A stretch of 64,000 nucleotides of DNA from Cunninghamella blakesleeana (taxonomy: Eukaryota; Mucoromycota; Mucoromycetes; Mucorales; Cunninghamellaceae), in NCBI GenBank assembly GCA_017871115.1, contig JAFCIZ010000005.1, positions 806,001 to 870,000 on the forward strand, written 5' to 3'. Positions within the stretch are counted from its first letter, which is position 1. The number at the start of each line of letters is the position of its first letter. Shown here piece by piece: positions 13,501-25,467 of this stretch. The notes beneath the pieces were generated by a model. The model saw only the letters and a program-made list of their open reading frames with translations, ran no database searches and was not told the DNA's origin. The position numbers were made by a program, and so were the translations under genes.

Positions 13501-16500
13501 AGTGGTATACAAGTTATTAATTATGAAGCAAGTTGGTCTATTTATGATAATATTACTTATGGTCTTAAATCTTGGAAAAAATTGAATCAGTCTATTTTTA
13601 AAAATGATAACGATAAAAACAGTATTTCTCTTCCTTTTGTTGTGGTGAAACCTTTACAAGTTTATTTTGACGCACAAGTTAATGAAGTTATATCAGTGCC
13701 TAATGATTTTAAATATATACATGAATGCTCTCTTAATTGTGAACCTCATGTGTTTGGAAAAGTAGTGCAGTTATTACAAAAACATCGGGGTCAATTGGAT
13801 CTTATGAAACGCCCTATGTTTTCTCCTTTGGTCTTTCTTGATATCCCAACTCCAAATCTTAGTTTTTTTCCAAAGGCAGTAACTTCAAATTTGTATAATA
13901 AAATTTATCAGGAAAGAATTAATCAATCGATATTCAGTGAATCTTTAGTTCAACCTGTAGAAGGCTACACTTATCTAACACGTGTGTTGACTACAATATT
14001 AGAACAAGTCCAAATCGTCCATTCCCGTGATATTCAACCGACTCTAGTCACAAGATTTAGTGGCAAAGCGAAAAAAAAATATTGGATGGATGTGGATAAG
14101 CGAAGTTTTTGGTTTGAAGTTTTTGGTATCCCTAAACATAAATCAAAAATGATAAAGCAACATATCCTTATGAAAAGAAGAAATGATAATTATAATAGTG
14201 ATATATGGACCTTGAAATTGAAAGATAAAGATATTGCATTTGTTGCTGAAGAATTACCTGGGTATAGTGAAACAAAAAATAGCCAAAGATTCTCTTCTGT
14301 ATCAACTTCATCGTCATTATCAACATCACAAGAAAATAGTAATACTACTACTGCAACCACTGTTTTGGTATTTGTTAGAGGTGGAACATTTGATGAATTA
14401 GTTAATTTTTTAGTCCATGGTATATCTATTTATCAAGACGAAATCAAACAAATTTGGAATTCTCGTGATTCAAAATCTGCAACAACAACTGATGTACAAG
14501 TAGTTATTAATGATGAAGAGTTTATTAAAACATTCTTTAGTACCAGTGGTATGTTCTGTACTCCAAAGTCACTTTTACTCTCGCTTCAAGACCAGATCAT
14601 TGCTTCTAAATCAAAAGGATTACAAGTCAAACAACAACAAATACAGCAACAACAACAAGAGAAAAAATTAAAACAAAAAAGAAGACGAATGACTGTCAAT
14701 GTGTCTAGTTATGATTTTAACTCTGATCCATCATTATTTTCATCATCTGCTTCCAATGCAACAGCTAATAATAATAATAATACGAATGATAGTAAGAATA
14801 ATAATGAACAAAATCAAAGTCAAGAATCTTCTACTTCTTCAAAGCAAGCTTCACATGAAAAAGATTTGGATGTTCTTGCTTACGACTGGGTATATGTAGC
14901 AAAAACTCAATTACGTGTGGTTCATTTGGTGTTATATTGGATTGAAAGCCAATTTTTTAATATATTGGGGCAAACAGATACACTTAAAGACTTATATCAA
15001 TTTATTTTGACAGCAAGGGCTTGCTTAGAAGTTTGGCAAGTTCAAGTATCACAATATTATGAACTTCATTATTATCATCAGCCTAGAAATGAAGAAAATG
15101 GTATGGTGGACCAAGAGAATATTGCTAATATGCAAACAGCTTTAAGTATAGCAGAAACTATCAATAAACGTATAGAATTATTACAAGCAATACTCACAAG
15201 AAAAATGCTTTCACCATTTTATGATTTGGGGACTATACAATATGATATAAAAGGTATTCAAAATGCAGATGGGCTTTATCGGTATTTAACAAGTGGAAAT
15301 CAATCTTTTTCCATTTCGTTTGAACACTCAACTAGTAAAATGCCAACGATTTCATTATGTGATACACCAATGGATTTGAATCAGAAATGCTTTATTGATG
15401 AATCGTCAGCACTTACCTTATTAGAACAATTGAATAGAACAGTTTTACAATTTTTTGGGTCAGTTACATTAAACGATTGGAGCCAAACAAGGGACTTGTT
15501 ATCTTCACAATCTTATGATTTATATGCATGGATACCTAGTCAAAAATCATCTGATCAATATACGAAAGAAAAAGAAAATGAATTTTCATTACCAGCTGCG
15601 CTTTCCTGTGTGAAGGATGGACCTTTTACTAATTACTATAACAAGAGCAACCATAATAGTCATGGCAATAACAGCAGTAATAATGACGGCGATGATCATC
15701 AACAATTTAATCCTGAAAATATTGTTATCAATGATATATTTAGAGCCATTGAATTTGTTCAACCATCAGCATCAACTTCACTACCATTGAAAGAAGACAA
15801 TTTACTACTTTTATTACCAAGTTCCATCCAATATTTATATTTTATACATTATACAATAAGAAGTTGGGTTATTTATAGAATTACAGCACCTAATATAGAT
15901 CTTCATACACGTATATTAAGGATTGAAAAGTTTTTACAAATGGTTCGCATCAGTCAGAAAATTAATGAAAAGAAGGAAATATTTACAGAATTTAAAGAAG
16001 CTAATTTGGCAGGAATTCATCAAGACCAAATGATTCCAGGCTTTGTAGAATATGCAATTTCAAGTGCTTTAATCAGTCCTGAAGTTAGATTATTTACTAA
16101 GGCGTGGGAAGAAGTTGGCATAAGATATGGTGTTTCTGATCTAGATACTTTAATACCTATTATTAAACCATTATCACCAGATACAACAGCAGAAAACAAT
16201 GATTTATTTAATATAGAAATTCCAACTGATTTGTTATTGGTTCCTAGTCTTGCATGGATCTTTGATCGTATTTTGGAATTAGGTTCTGCTATACCTTCTA
16301 CATATCATGGCAATATCCTATTTTCAAAAAATCGATTTTCATTTTTATTCTTACAAATGATTATCAATGCTCAATATAAATTAGTAGATCAATATCAGCG
16401 CCAATCATCATCATTATCATCTAATATCAAATATTCTTTGGTAATAGCACCTGATGAAAATAAACGAACATGGAAAACACTTAAAGAAGATGCTTATCGT

Positions 16501-18614
16501 GAAAACAAATACAATGGTCATTTTTGTGCTCTGGATGAGGATGTGTTCTTTTCAGCTCGATGTCATTCAACCACTTTATCTTTGAAAGAAGGTGTCTTTA
16601 ATAAATTAGTGAATTCTCAAATAGATATTTTAAAAAGAAATATGAAAGAACGTGCACTCTATGATAAAGAAACACAAGACTCATTTTCTGATAAATTGAA
16701 ACAACAGCTACAACATCATCATCATCAACAACAACAACAGCAAAAGCAGGAGCAGCAGCAACAACAACAGCAACAACAACAACAGTTATCATCACCATCA
16801 TCATTATCAAAAGTACAAATTCAACAAGATAACTCGTTACGACTTCCAACATCTACAAATAAAGATAATAAAAAGTATTCACATCGTAGAACAGTTTCAT
16901 CCTCCTCTGTTCTAACACCATCTACTTCTTCCACTCTTATTAATGCTTCACCAACGACAAAAACAATAGCACCACTAGCTCCTTCACCACCTCCTCAACA
17001 AAATACAAAATGGCCATCACTTTTAAGAAACATCCGTTTACCAGAATGTAGTAATCAAAGTAGTACATCTATTCCTATTATTGAAGAAAACCCAAATCTT
17101 GAATTTGATTCTAAAGATACTAAATTTATGAACGATGATGATTCTTTTTATGAATATTATCAAGGTAAAATAAATAAATAAATAAATAAATAAAAAAAGT
17201 TTATATATGTATATAAAACTTGTAGTAACTTATAGTTTTTTTTTATTAATTGTTATTTTTATATAGGAGCTACTACTACTACATCCACAAACATAGATAA
17301 GATTACTGCTAAAGCTGTCATGGTGATCAATTTAATTCGAGCAACAATATCTATTAGTGGAGGGGATGAAAAAAGACCATTTGTATTTCGCATTGTTACA
17401 GAAGAAGGAGCACAATATTTATTCCAATGCTCTAATATGGTTGAAATGAAGAGCTGGATGGATGAAATCACGGAAGCATCTATATATGGTACGAGTAAAA
17501 AATTAAACATTTTGGCAGAAGAGTACAGACAACCAACTACACATCAAAAAGAGCCCATGGAGGAAATAAATGAACATGATGATGGATATACATCAGCGTC
17601 ATTAACCACATCACCAACTTTATCGGCTAGTTCATTATCCTCCTTGTCATCGCCAAAACAATCGCCAAAACAATCACCTCATCAACCATTACAATCCTTA
17701 CAACCGCCATCACAACAACAACAACAATCGAAAAAAAAGAAAGGGTTTATGAGACATAAAGTATCTTATTCCTTTTCCTTTCCTAAATCACAAAATTTAG
17801 GTGTTTATGGTATACCATTAAAAACATTACTGCATTTAGAAAACAAAACTATTCCTACAATTGTAACCATTTGCATCAAAGAAATTGAATCAAGAGGATT
17901 AGAAGAAGTTGGAATATATCGTATTGCTGGTACCGGTATGATAGTACAACAATTGAAAAAGGAATTGAATATGCATGTTGATAAAGTTAATCTTGATGCT
18001 GAACATTATCCCGATGTGAATGTAATTGCTGATGCTCTAAAACACTTTTTACGTGAATTACCGGATCCTTTATTAACTTATACATTATATGAAGATTTTA
18101 TTAAAGCTTCTGGTAATAAAAATATGAAGAAGAATAATTATAATAATGAAAAAAGAAAAAGGAAGAACTTGTTTACTAATTACTTTTTTTATAATTATTA
18201 TATGTATATATATATATATAGCTTCCAAAGACCATGATGATAGAATATATAATATTAAAAAATTGCTTCAAAAATTACCAATTGAAAATTATACCTTATT
18301 AAAAACATTAATAGATCATCTTGTTACGTAAGTTAAAAAATACAATTATATATAAAAAAAAAAAAAAGAAAAATTTGGTTTTATTGTATTGTATTTTAAT
18401 GTTTATATATATTTATAGAGTAACTGATTATGAATCTGTTAATCATATGTATGCTACCAATTTAGCTATTGTATTTGGACCTACCTTATTAAAACCACCA
18501 CCAGGAGTTGCTTCATTTAATACATCCATGTCAAATTTAGGGCATCAACAAAATATTGTTAAATATTTAATTTTACATTATCATTGTCTATTTGATGTTG
18601 AAAATAACGAATAA
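10534..18614 (+). CDS. Giant PH-RasGEF-PH-RhoGAP signalling protein
   Basis: Five exons: 10534-11895, 12028-17164, 17267-18112, 18222-18327 and 18419-18614, giving about 2548 aa. An N-terminal PH domain starts at residue 121 (KDGYLYKKSDSRHFHKF) and is split by a Ser/Pro-rich insert. A RasGEF N (REM) module spans the second exon start (TIPALIHELLFETQNQGKEY). The CDC25-type exchange domain runs about 700-900, with LLEHWIRVGIALMKLKDM and RLKESW. Near 1130 there is a second PH-like stretch (LVTRFSGKAKKKYWMDVDKR). His/Gln runs lie near residue 2020. The C-terminal half of a PH domain (about 2185-2245) and a RhoGAP domain (about 2340-2540) follow, with the arginine finger in GIYRIAGT. The protein would load a Ras-type GTPase and switch off a Rho-type GTPase. 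No stop separates the two halves. The first donor is uncertain: GTTTTA at 11896 fits the frame, and GTAATT at 11866 is an alternative costing 10 residues. Confidence 0.85.
16701..16785 (+). repeat. CAT/CAA/CAG codon repeat (His/Gln tract) in RasGEF gene
   Basis: An in-frame run encodes four His followed by Gln runs interrupted by Lys and Glu. It is a trinucleotide repeat likely to vary in length between strains. Confidence 0.9.
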
Positions 18615-19606
18615 CTTTTTCTTACATATTTTTTTTTTCATTAATTTATATATATATATATATAGTATATAAGTTTATATGTTTATATAATAAAAGCTGG
18701 TCTTTTAAACAAATGATATTTCCATTATATATATCAGTCTATTTACGTTAATTTCGTATATATAATGTATATTTTCTTTTTTAAAAAAGGAAGGAAAAAA
18801 GTCTAAAAATAGTAAAAGATATATGTAGACTCACGAAAGCGTAGATCTTTGATGATTGGATAACAGTTTTTTTTATATATATATTTTTTTTGTTCTAGTA
18901 CCACCAGCCTAGAACCAGTTATATTGTTTTTTTCTTTTTTTTTTCTTTTTTACAAGATAGAAGGGCGAAAGTTGTAGTACTAGTAGTAGTATTATTTAAA
19001 AAATAGTAAATATGATGTTTTTTTACTTTATTAATATCCATTAATATTTTTATTTCTATTTTTCTCTTGGTATTAAAATAAATTAAAGTAAGATAAAAAA
19101 GGAAAGCTAAAAAATCGAATGTACGACAACGAAATTACTTTGTTTTTTACTTCTATCATCTAATTAAATAATTAGATGATTTTTATAGCTTTAATAGTAA
19201 TAATATAGAAAAATAAAAGTAAATTCATTTTTTTATAAAAGAGTGAAAATCAGTATGAAGGAAAAAGGAAGGGAAAACAGTAAAAAGTGGTCCTTTTTTT
19301 TTAAAAAAAAAGAAAAAAATAGGCTCCCTTTACTCTATTCTATTTTTGTTTGATGAGCGATCTCCCTTTTTTAGGCTCAATTTTTTTTTTTTTCTTTCTT
19401 TTTGTTTTCTCTCTCTTTCTATTTTTTATTATTATATCATCATTAATACGTTCATTTTATATTTTATCATTCCTTTCCCCTTTTACTTTTTTTACCTTTC
19501 CTTTCCTTTTATATATAAATAAATATATATATATATAGTTCTTTACAAATAAAATCCTTTTTCTTTTTTTTTTTAAAAAAAAAAAAAATAGATAAGAAAT
19601 AATAAT
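18615..19606. other. Intergenic region, RasGEF 3' side to GT62 promoter
   Basis: No gene seen. It holds a GTTCTAG...CTAGAAC inverted pair near 18893-18915, a perfect palindrome at 19155-19180 and T/A homopolymer junctions near 19300 and 19570. It is otherwise pyrimidine-rich just upstream of 19607. Confidence 0.5.
19155..19180. repeat. Perfect 12-bp inverted repeat with 2-nt spacer
   Basis: ATCATCTAATTA, then AA, then TAATTAGATGAT. It may be a protein-binding palindrome upstream of the GT62 gene or a short hairpin. Function unknown. Confidence 0.85.
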
Positions 19607-20833
19607 ATGACATCAGCTTATACCTTTAGAAGTGGAAAAAGACTTATACTTGTTACCATTATAGTTAGTTGTTTATTTTTATTTGCTTTTCAACAAGGAT
19701 CACTTCAATCGTATCCATCATCATCTTATTCCCATAGTACTTGCCATAATACACGATCTTTAAATTCTCAAACAACGTGGCAATCCAGTCATAACTCTAT
19801 ATCTTCACTTACTTCCTTTTTATCAACTAACAGACAGTATGAGCAAAAGGCACCTTATTATCTTGATTTGAATGATTTAAACGCAACTTCAAGAGCCCTT
19901 GAAAGACAAGAACGTATTTTAGTGTTAACACCTTTATTAAAAAAGAACTCGGTCCATCATTTAGCTACTTATTTTGATTTATTAGATAAAACTACTTACC
20001 CTAATCATTTAATATCAATTGGATTATTGGTATCAAGATCATCGGATGATGATGCTGATGAAGATATAAAATTATTAAGCACTTTAAGTGAATTGGTCTA
20101 TCAGTACCAATCGAGGTGGTTTAATAAATTCCACGATATTACCGTTTACCAAAGAGATTTTCATTTAAAATCAAATATATTCTTTACTCAACAACAAAAG
20201 CAGCAAAAAAAGAAGCAAAAACAATCGTCGAAAAATCAACATGAAGAAAATGAAGAAGAAATAGAAGAAGAAGAATCTATCCCCTATCAATTACAACCTT
20301 ATTATCGATCCGTCGTTGCCAGAGCTCGTAACTTTTTATTAACAGCCGCATTAAAGGATGACCATAGCTGGGTTACATGGATGGATGTCGATGTCAAAGA
20401 GTTTCCTTCGACAATTTTTGAAGATTTGACCAAACATGACGTCGATGTGATTGTTCCTAATTGTTTACTAAAAAGAGAAGATGGCGCATTTTGGGCTTAC
20501 GATCGAAATAATTGGCAGGAAACGGATCATTCTATTCGATTCCAACACTCAGTAGGGCAAGATTTTGTTATGTTGGAAGGGTTCCAAGAATTAGCTACAG
20601 GAAGAACGTTGTTAGTGGATATGCCTACCCATCTTGGAAATGACTATTTGGTTGCCTTGGATGGTGTAGGTTCCTCTTTTACTTTGGTGAAAGCTCAAGT
20701 TCATCGTGAAGGTGCTAATTTCCCTTCTTTCCCTTATCAACATCAGGTCGATACTGAAGGCTTTGCTAGAATGGTTCAAGCCATGGGATTTCGCATTTAT
20801 GGTATCCCTAGTTATTTTATTTATCATGCTTAA
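19607..20833 (+). CDS. GT62 alpha-mannosyltransferase, Mnn9/Anp1/Van1 family
   Basis: A single-exon frame of 408 aa. It is a type II Golgi protein with a short cytosolic tail (residues 1-11), a signal anchor (about 12-28) and a luminal catalytic domain. In yeasts these proteins form the mannan polymerase complexes that extend the N-glycan alpha-1,6-mannan backbone. Hallmarks are LVLTPLLKK near 105, SVVARARNFLLTAAL, the metal-binding DxD in WMDVDVKEFP, IVPNCL, and the C-terminal GFRIYGIPSYFIYHA. A Lys/Gln/Glu-rich insert (about 195-225) is unusual for the family. The sequence does not allow a choice among Mnn9, Anp1 and Van1. Confidence 0.92.
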   Translation: MTSAYTFRSGKRLILVTIIVSCLFLFAFQQGSLQSYPSSSYSHSTCHNTRSLNSQTTWQSSHNSISSLTSFLSTNRQYEQKAPYYLDLNDLNATSRALERQERILVLTPLLKKNSVHHLATYFDLLDKTTYPNHLISIGLLVSRSSDDDADEDIKLLSTLSELVYQYQSRWFNKFHDITVYQRDFHLKSNIFFTQQQKQQKKKQKQSSKNQHEENEEEIEEEESIPYQLQPYYRSVVARARNFLLTAALKDDHSWVTWMDVDVKEFPSTIFEDLTKHDVDVIVPNCLLKREDGAFWAYDRNNWQETDHSIRFQHSVGQDFVMLEGFQELATGRTLLVDMPTHLGNDYLVALDGVGSSFTLVKAQVHREGANFPSFPYQHQVDTEGFARMVQAMGFRIYGIPSYFIYHA

Positions 20834-21026
20834 TTCATAATATAGTATATTATTCATTATTTAATATTTATTCATTTCATATTTTTCTTTTCCTTTTTCT
20901 TCTATTTTTTTTTTATATTTTAAAAAAAAATACATTTGTATACCTTTTTTTTTTTTTTTTTTTACTACAGTATTTATTTAGTGATTTTAATAACAAAAAA
21001 AAAAAAAGTGATCGATCGATTAGCTT

Positions 21027-21141
21027 GGTATTTTCTTTTTAAATATAAACTTGAGATTTTTTTTTAAAAAATAATCAATATTAATAAAATAAAAGCCTTG
21101 TATACATAACTTTAATATTGATCTACCAAGAAAATAGTACC
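21027..21141. repeat. Nested inverted repeats downstream of GT62 gene
   Basis: Inner arms ATCAATATTAA (21074-21084) and TTAATATTGAT (21112-21122) are perfect complements. Outer arms GGTATTTTCTT (21027-21037) and AAGAAAATAGTACC (21128-21141) pair except for a GT insertion. This could be a 3'-UTR structure or a small MITE-like element. Confidence 0.55.
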
Positions 21142-21858
21142 CATTATGTGATAGCTATAATATATGTATGTAAAATAATAAAGGATTTTAGTATACACAT
21201 GTACTATAGGATTATTATTTTTTTTGAAATATATATATATAAATGTTTTAATTTATTTATTGAATAAATAAAAAGAAATGTTTAGATCATTATATTTTTT
21301 TTGGAGGGTGTTTTTTTTACCTTACGAATTAATACTAAACGCAAAGATATAAGAGGTAAAAGCTTTAACCTACATTTTCGGTTTGAATTGAGAAAAGAAT
21401 TCAGTAGTATGATCAAATCCACTAAAAACGTCCCTTCTTTCCTTATTTTCCCTTTGTACCTTATTAAACCGTTAAGTGATGACCATGGTAAGGGAACAGA
21501 AGTAGATTGGTTTTATTATATTACAAAAACAGAATTTTGACATAAAAAAGAAAAAAAACCTACCTACCGAGAATTAAAATGCATCACCAAAGTTAAATAA
21601 ATCTATTTTGTTAATTTAAATAAATGTATATACATTCATATATATATATATAAAACGACGAAAATAATATTTGCCATAAATGAAGTAACTTTTGGTAAAA
21701 ATATAGATTGATTGAAGAAAAAAAAGAAAAAAAAATTAGACAGCATCACTCAACCTTTGTTTTTTTGGCCCACCTAATTTTATTTCTCTACTTATTTATT
21801 GATGAAAAAAGATATATTTATTTGATAATTTTTTTCATGTTTTATTACGTATATACAA

Positions 21859-21894
21859 TGTGGATTTTTTGAAACTTGTAAAAAGTAATCCACA
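21859..21894. repeat. Hairpin-forming inverted repeat
   Basis: TGTGGATT (21859-21866) and AATCCACA (21887-21894) are perfect arms. Inner T and A runs can extend the stem with a small bulge. No function is assigned. Confidence 0.5.
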
Positions 21895-22335
21895 CACAAT
21901 GTTTTTAGTGTTAATTTTGTCATTTACTCTTTATATATGTAACGCATTAGTACTTTAAATAAAATAAATTTATTTATATGGTAGAGGGATTAATTTTTTA
22001 ATCTTCTAATATACATTATTAATATATTATCAATGTATATACAATCAAACAGTCTAATTTAGATGGTCTATATAGCATGATTGAATATTTACTAGTGTCA
22101 AAATTCATTAAGGAAAAAAAAAAATGCGAACCCATCATTCACTTTTGATAAAAATATATTTAAATCTAACTTTTTTTTTATTATTATTGAATGCATTATT
22201 TTATATATATATATATATATATTATAATTTATTATATATTTTTATTACTATTAATATTATCATTGTATAAGATTGTCTCTATATATATAAATATATATGT
22301 ATGTATATATATAAAATAATCCTATTGTATATCTT

Positions 22336-23618
22336 TTACAAATCTTCACGTACTCTGAAACCAGGACCATAAGGTTCATCATTCAAAGTAGTATAAACAC
22401 CAGGGGCATATTCACAAGTATGTCGACCAGATTGAGGACCGGGGGTGATAGGCTTATTAGATTTCAAGTTATCCAAAAGTTTTTTGGTGGTTTCAGGAGT
22501 GAGATCTTCCTATTTGATATTATAAATATAAAATAAAATAAAAAAAGAACATAGCGATATTTGATTAATAAAACGCTTATATCACCATTATGATCTTATT
22601 CTTCTATTATTGCCTTTATTTTTTATCATTGCTTTATTCTTTTTATTTTTATTATTATTATTTAGCTTTACATAGTAATCATCATTAATAGCCATAACAG
22701 GAGCATTAACACAAGCACCAGCACATTCAACTTCGACTAAAGTAAATTTACCATCTTTTGTAGTTTCTCCAGGTTGAATACCGAGTTCACTAGTTAAAGT
22801 GTCCAAGATCTTGGTAGAACCACAACCACCCAATTGGCAAGGAGTAGTTGTACAAAGTTGTAAAAAGTACTTACCAACAGGATTTCTTTTATATGAAATT
22901 GTAAGAATGATCATTATTAAAGTATAAATAAAAATATATATACATAATAAAAAATGAAATAGAAAATGAATATCCATCTATTCTAATTATATATTTTATA
23001 ATTATATATCTATTGTTATATTTTTTTATCTCATTTTCATTTTCATTTTTTTACCTGTTGTACATGGTATAGAAAGTAGCTACTTCATAAACACGCATAG
23101 GAGGAACTTCAAGTAAACGAGCAACTTCGTTCATAACAGAGATAGAAGTAAAGCCATGTTGACGTTGTCCGAGATCCAATAAAGGCATGATAGCGCCTTT
23201 TTTATATTGAGGAGGATATTTCTTTAAAATTTCTTCAATACGTTTTTTATTATCAGCATCGAATTCAAACTTGAGGTTGGGGTTGTTTTCAGATGTATCA
23301 CGATGCTATTGTTGTATATCGACATTATAATTATTATTATATTTATGTTTATGTGTGATATTATATTTGTTATTATTATTGAACAAGTAATATATATATG
23401 TATATAAGATAAAAATAAAAATATATATATTAATTCAATTGTGCATATATGAATATATAAATAGTTTCAATTTTTAAGAATAAATATATATCAATGAGTA
23501 ACAAGATGAGTCTTACAATAAAGAGCGCGTCTGATTTGACAGCTGGTGCAGAGTGAATGAATCGTCGAGTAGAGGATACCTTGGTGGTTTGTCGAATAAG
23601 TGTACGTAAAGAATTCAT
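22336..23618 (-). CDS. NADH:ubiquinone oxidoreductase 24-kDa subunit (complex I, NDUFV2/NuoE)
   Basis: Four exons: 23618-23517, 23305-23055, 22885-22672 and 22509-22336, giving 246 aa. It is a subunit of the NADH-oxidising arm of mitochondrial complex I and carries one [2Fe-2S] cluster. The N-terminus ([20 protein letters not shown]) is basic and Ser/Thr-rich, a typical mitochondrial presequence. The body begins at HRDTSENNP. The four cluster ligands sit in a thioredoxin-like fold as CTTTPC (Cx4C) and CAGAC (Cx3C). [25 protein letters not shown] is partly visible upstream as MNEVARLL and [11 protein letters not shown]. The C-terminus ends [11 protein letters not shown]. All splice phases close. 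Its presence shows that the organism has complex I. Confidence 0.96.
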
Positions 23619-23916
23619 GTTATATATCTATATTCTTTTATAAATTATCTTTTTTTTTAATAATAAATTAATAAATAAAATAAAAGGTATGGACCAAAGG
23701 AAAAAAAAGAGGAGGGGGGTGAATTAAAAAAAAAGAAAAAAAAAGTGAATGTATAAAAAGAAATAAATGTAATATAACAAAAGGAAAAAGAGAGAGAAAG
23801 AAAAACAAAAAAAAATCAAATCTAGGTTTTAAAAAAAATATATAGTTTATTGGAAAAATTTAATGTAGTCACGGTGAATTCAATAAAAAAATTAGAAGAG
23901 GCATGGGCTTTCAAAC

Positions 23917-24986
23917 TCAGGCTAATTTTTCTAATTTTTTCTTGTAAATTGAAGCATGAATATAGGCACCTATAAAAATATATATAATAATATTAATTTA
24001 TATGATAAATATAAATACGTATTAACAAAGAAGAAATTTTCATCATAAAAATATATATAAACATACCTGTTTCATACATAATCCAAGATACAGTGCCAGA
24101 AATGAAATAAAAACTAAAACGGGCCCAAGCATTAGGAAATTCATCCAAGAAAGGATATGGCCAATGGCCATTTTTTAATTTACAGTAATAGGACCAACCA
24201 TAATAAAAACCAACAAAACTATAAATGTATATAAAGTGTCTCCAAGATCGTTTAAAAGTAGGCTTGAAAAAGAACAAATCAATCCATAAACATATAGTAG
24301 GATATAAATGTAATCCAAGATCCACTAACAATGGTATAGGTTCTAAATCTTTAGGTATTAATAACTCTGGATCTACAAGTACCATTGTCCAATATAAAAC
24401 ACTAATGATAGCTTCTAACTAATAAATATCAATAAATGCAAAAAAATCGCATATTTATTAATATTAGAATAGTGATCATCGGCATATATTTATACATATA
24501 TTTTTTTATATAATTTATAATTACTGGTGTGGCGACATGATATACGACTTCATAAAGCACTAAAATTATTAATAAAAATAATAATAGTATTAGTAATTAG
24601 TTTTATTTCCTTTAACAAGTATTTACAAATATTCTATATATATCCATATTTATATTACTTTCTAAAGATGCCGGAGAAAAAACGCGTACTATATTGACAG
24701 CAAAAGCGACAGTAGCAATGGCCAAACCAATAATAGTCAAATACTAATATTTAAACGAAGCGTATCATTAATTATCATATACATTATATATATATATATA
24801 TATAATAAAAAGAATATGTACCTGAAAATGACCACCAAAAGCTTGCTCAGCATATGGATTAATATATAAATAATGTATAGCATAAAAAGTCAAGAGGTTT
24901 GAAAATAAACCGGTGACATTTAAAGCTAAACAAGTATATTGAGATAAGGAAAAAGTAGACTCTTCTTGTTTGTTTTTTTTAACCAT
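23917..24986 (-). CDS. AIG1/FAR-17a family multi-pass membrane protein
   Basis: Five exons: 24986-24822, 24743-24659, 24559-24525, 24418-24067 and 23969-23917, giving 229 aa. The third exon is only 35 nt. It is similar to androgen-induced 1 (AIG1)/ADTRP proteins, which in animals are threonine hydrolases of fatty-acid esters of hydroxy fatty acids. About six membrane segments are visible. Family features include the N-terminal block TGLFSNLLTFYAIHYLY, the stretch HVATPLEAIISVLYWTMVL, the conserved His in LVDLGLHLYPTICLWIDLFF, and FYYGWSYYC...GHWPYPFLD. The start is the first ATG in a charged tail (MVKKNKQEE). The neighbouring 57-aa gene starts 307 nt away on the other strand. The biochemical role in fungi is not known to me. 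Confidence 0.88.
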
Positions 24987-25293
24987 TTATTGTTTATTTT
25001 TTCTGGTTGTAAAAAAAAATAAAACTAGAGGAGAAAAATAGTTTATCGATAGGTTTATTGTGTTATGAAGGGATATGTAAGGAGGTAGGCAAAAAAATAA
25101 TAGTAAACAATATAAAAAAATAAAAGTAAAAGAAAAAGAGGGAATGAAGAAAAAAATGGGTAGAGTTTTTTTTAAAAACCTCGATTTTTTTTTAAAATTC
25201 AGACTCTCCACATTATTATTTTTCTTTTTTTTTCGCTTTCTCTTCCCATACACTTTTTTTTTTATCCATATTTATTTATTATTATTATAACAT
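24987..25293. promoter_or_regulatory. Divergent promoter region, AIG1-like and 57-aa gene
   Basis: These 307 nt separate two divergent starts. It contains TTTAAAATTCAGACTC near 25192, a weaker relative of the recurrent TTAAAATTCCGC element, between long T runs. Confidence 0.35.
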
Positions 25294-25467
25294 ATGGCTT
25301 TACCTAACTTATGGAAAATTTATTCCTCTTTTCGAACACCTGAAGAAGAACGTCAATTCTCTCGATCAGCTTTTTTTAAATTTAGCGGATATATATTATC
25401 ATGCATTGTTATTACTGTATTAGCCTCTCGTTCTAATGGTGGGAAACCAAAATTAATACGTGTGTAG
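25294..25467 (+). CDS. Small single-pass membrane protein, 57 aa
   Basis: An ATG-initiated frame of 58 codons with stop TAG. It is a soluble basic/acidic N-terminal half (MALPNLWKIYSSFRTPEEER), then one hydrophobic segment at about residues 28-45 (FKFSGYILSCIVITVLAS) and a basic tail ending KPKLIRV. The layout resembles small subunits of mitochondrial or ER membrane complexes, but I do not recognise it and assign no function. Coding support comes from balanced codon use against the AT-rich flanks and from the position of the ATG after a typical AT leader. A spliced continuation cannot be excluded. Confidence 0.55.
   Translation: MALPNLWKIYSSFRTPEEERQFSRSAFFKFSGYILSCIVITVLASRSNGGKPKLIRV

Larger units (their letters stand above)
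20834..22335. other. Convergent intergenic region with inverted-repeat structures
   Basis: It lies between the 3' ends of the GT62 gene and the complex I gene. It holds the nested inverted repeats at 21027-21141, a hairpin at 21859-21894 and many TA runs. A 79-codon frame at 21301-21540 has no ATG start or family resemblance and was not accepted. Confidence 0.5.

Noticed and set aside
21301..21540. 79-codon plus-strand frame
   Set aside because: It starts at TTG without an ATG, shows no family resemblance and has no promoter features. It lies between two convergent 3' ends.
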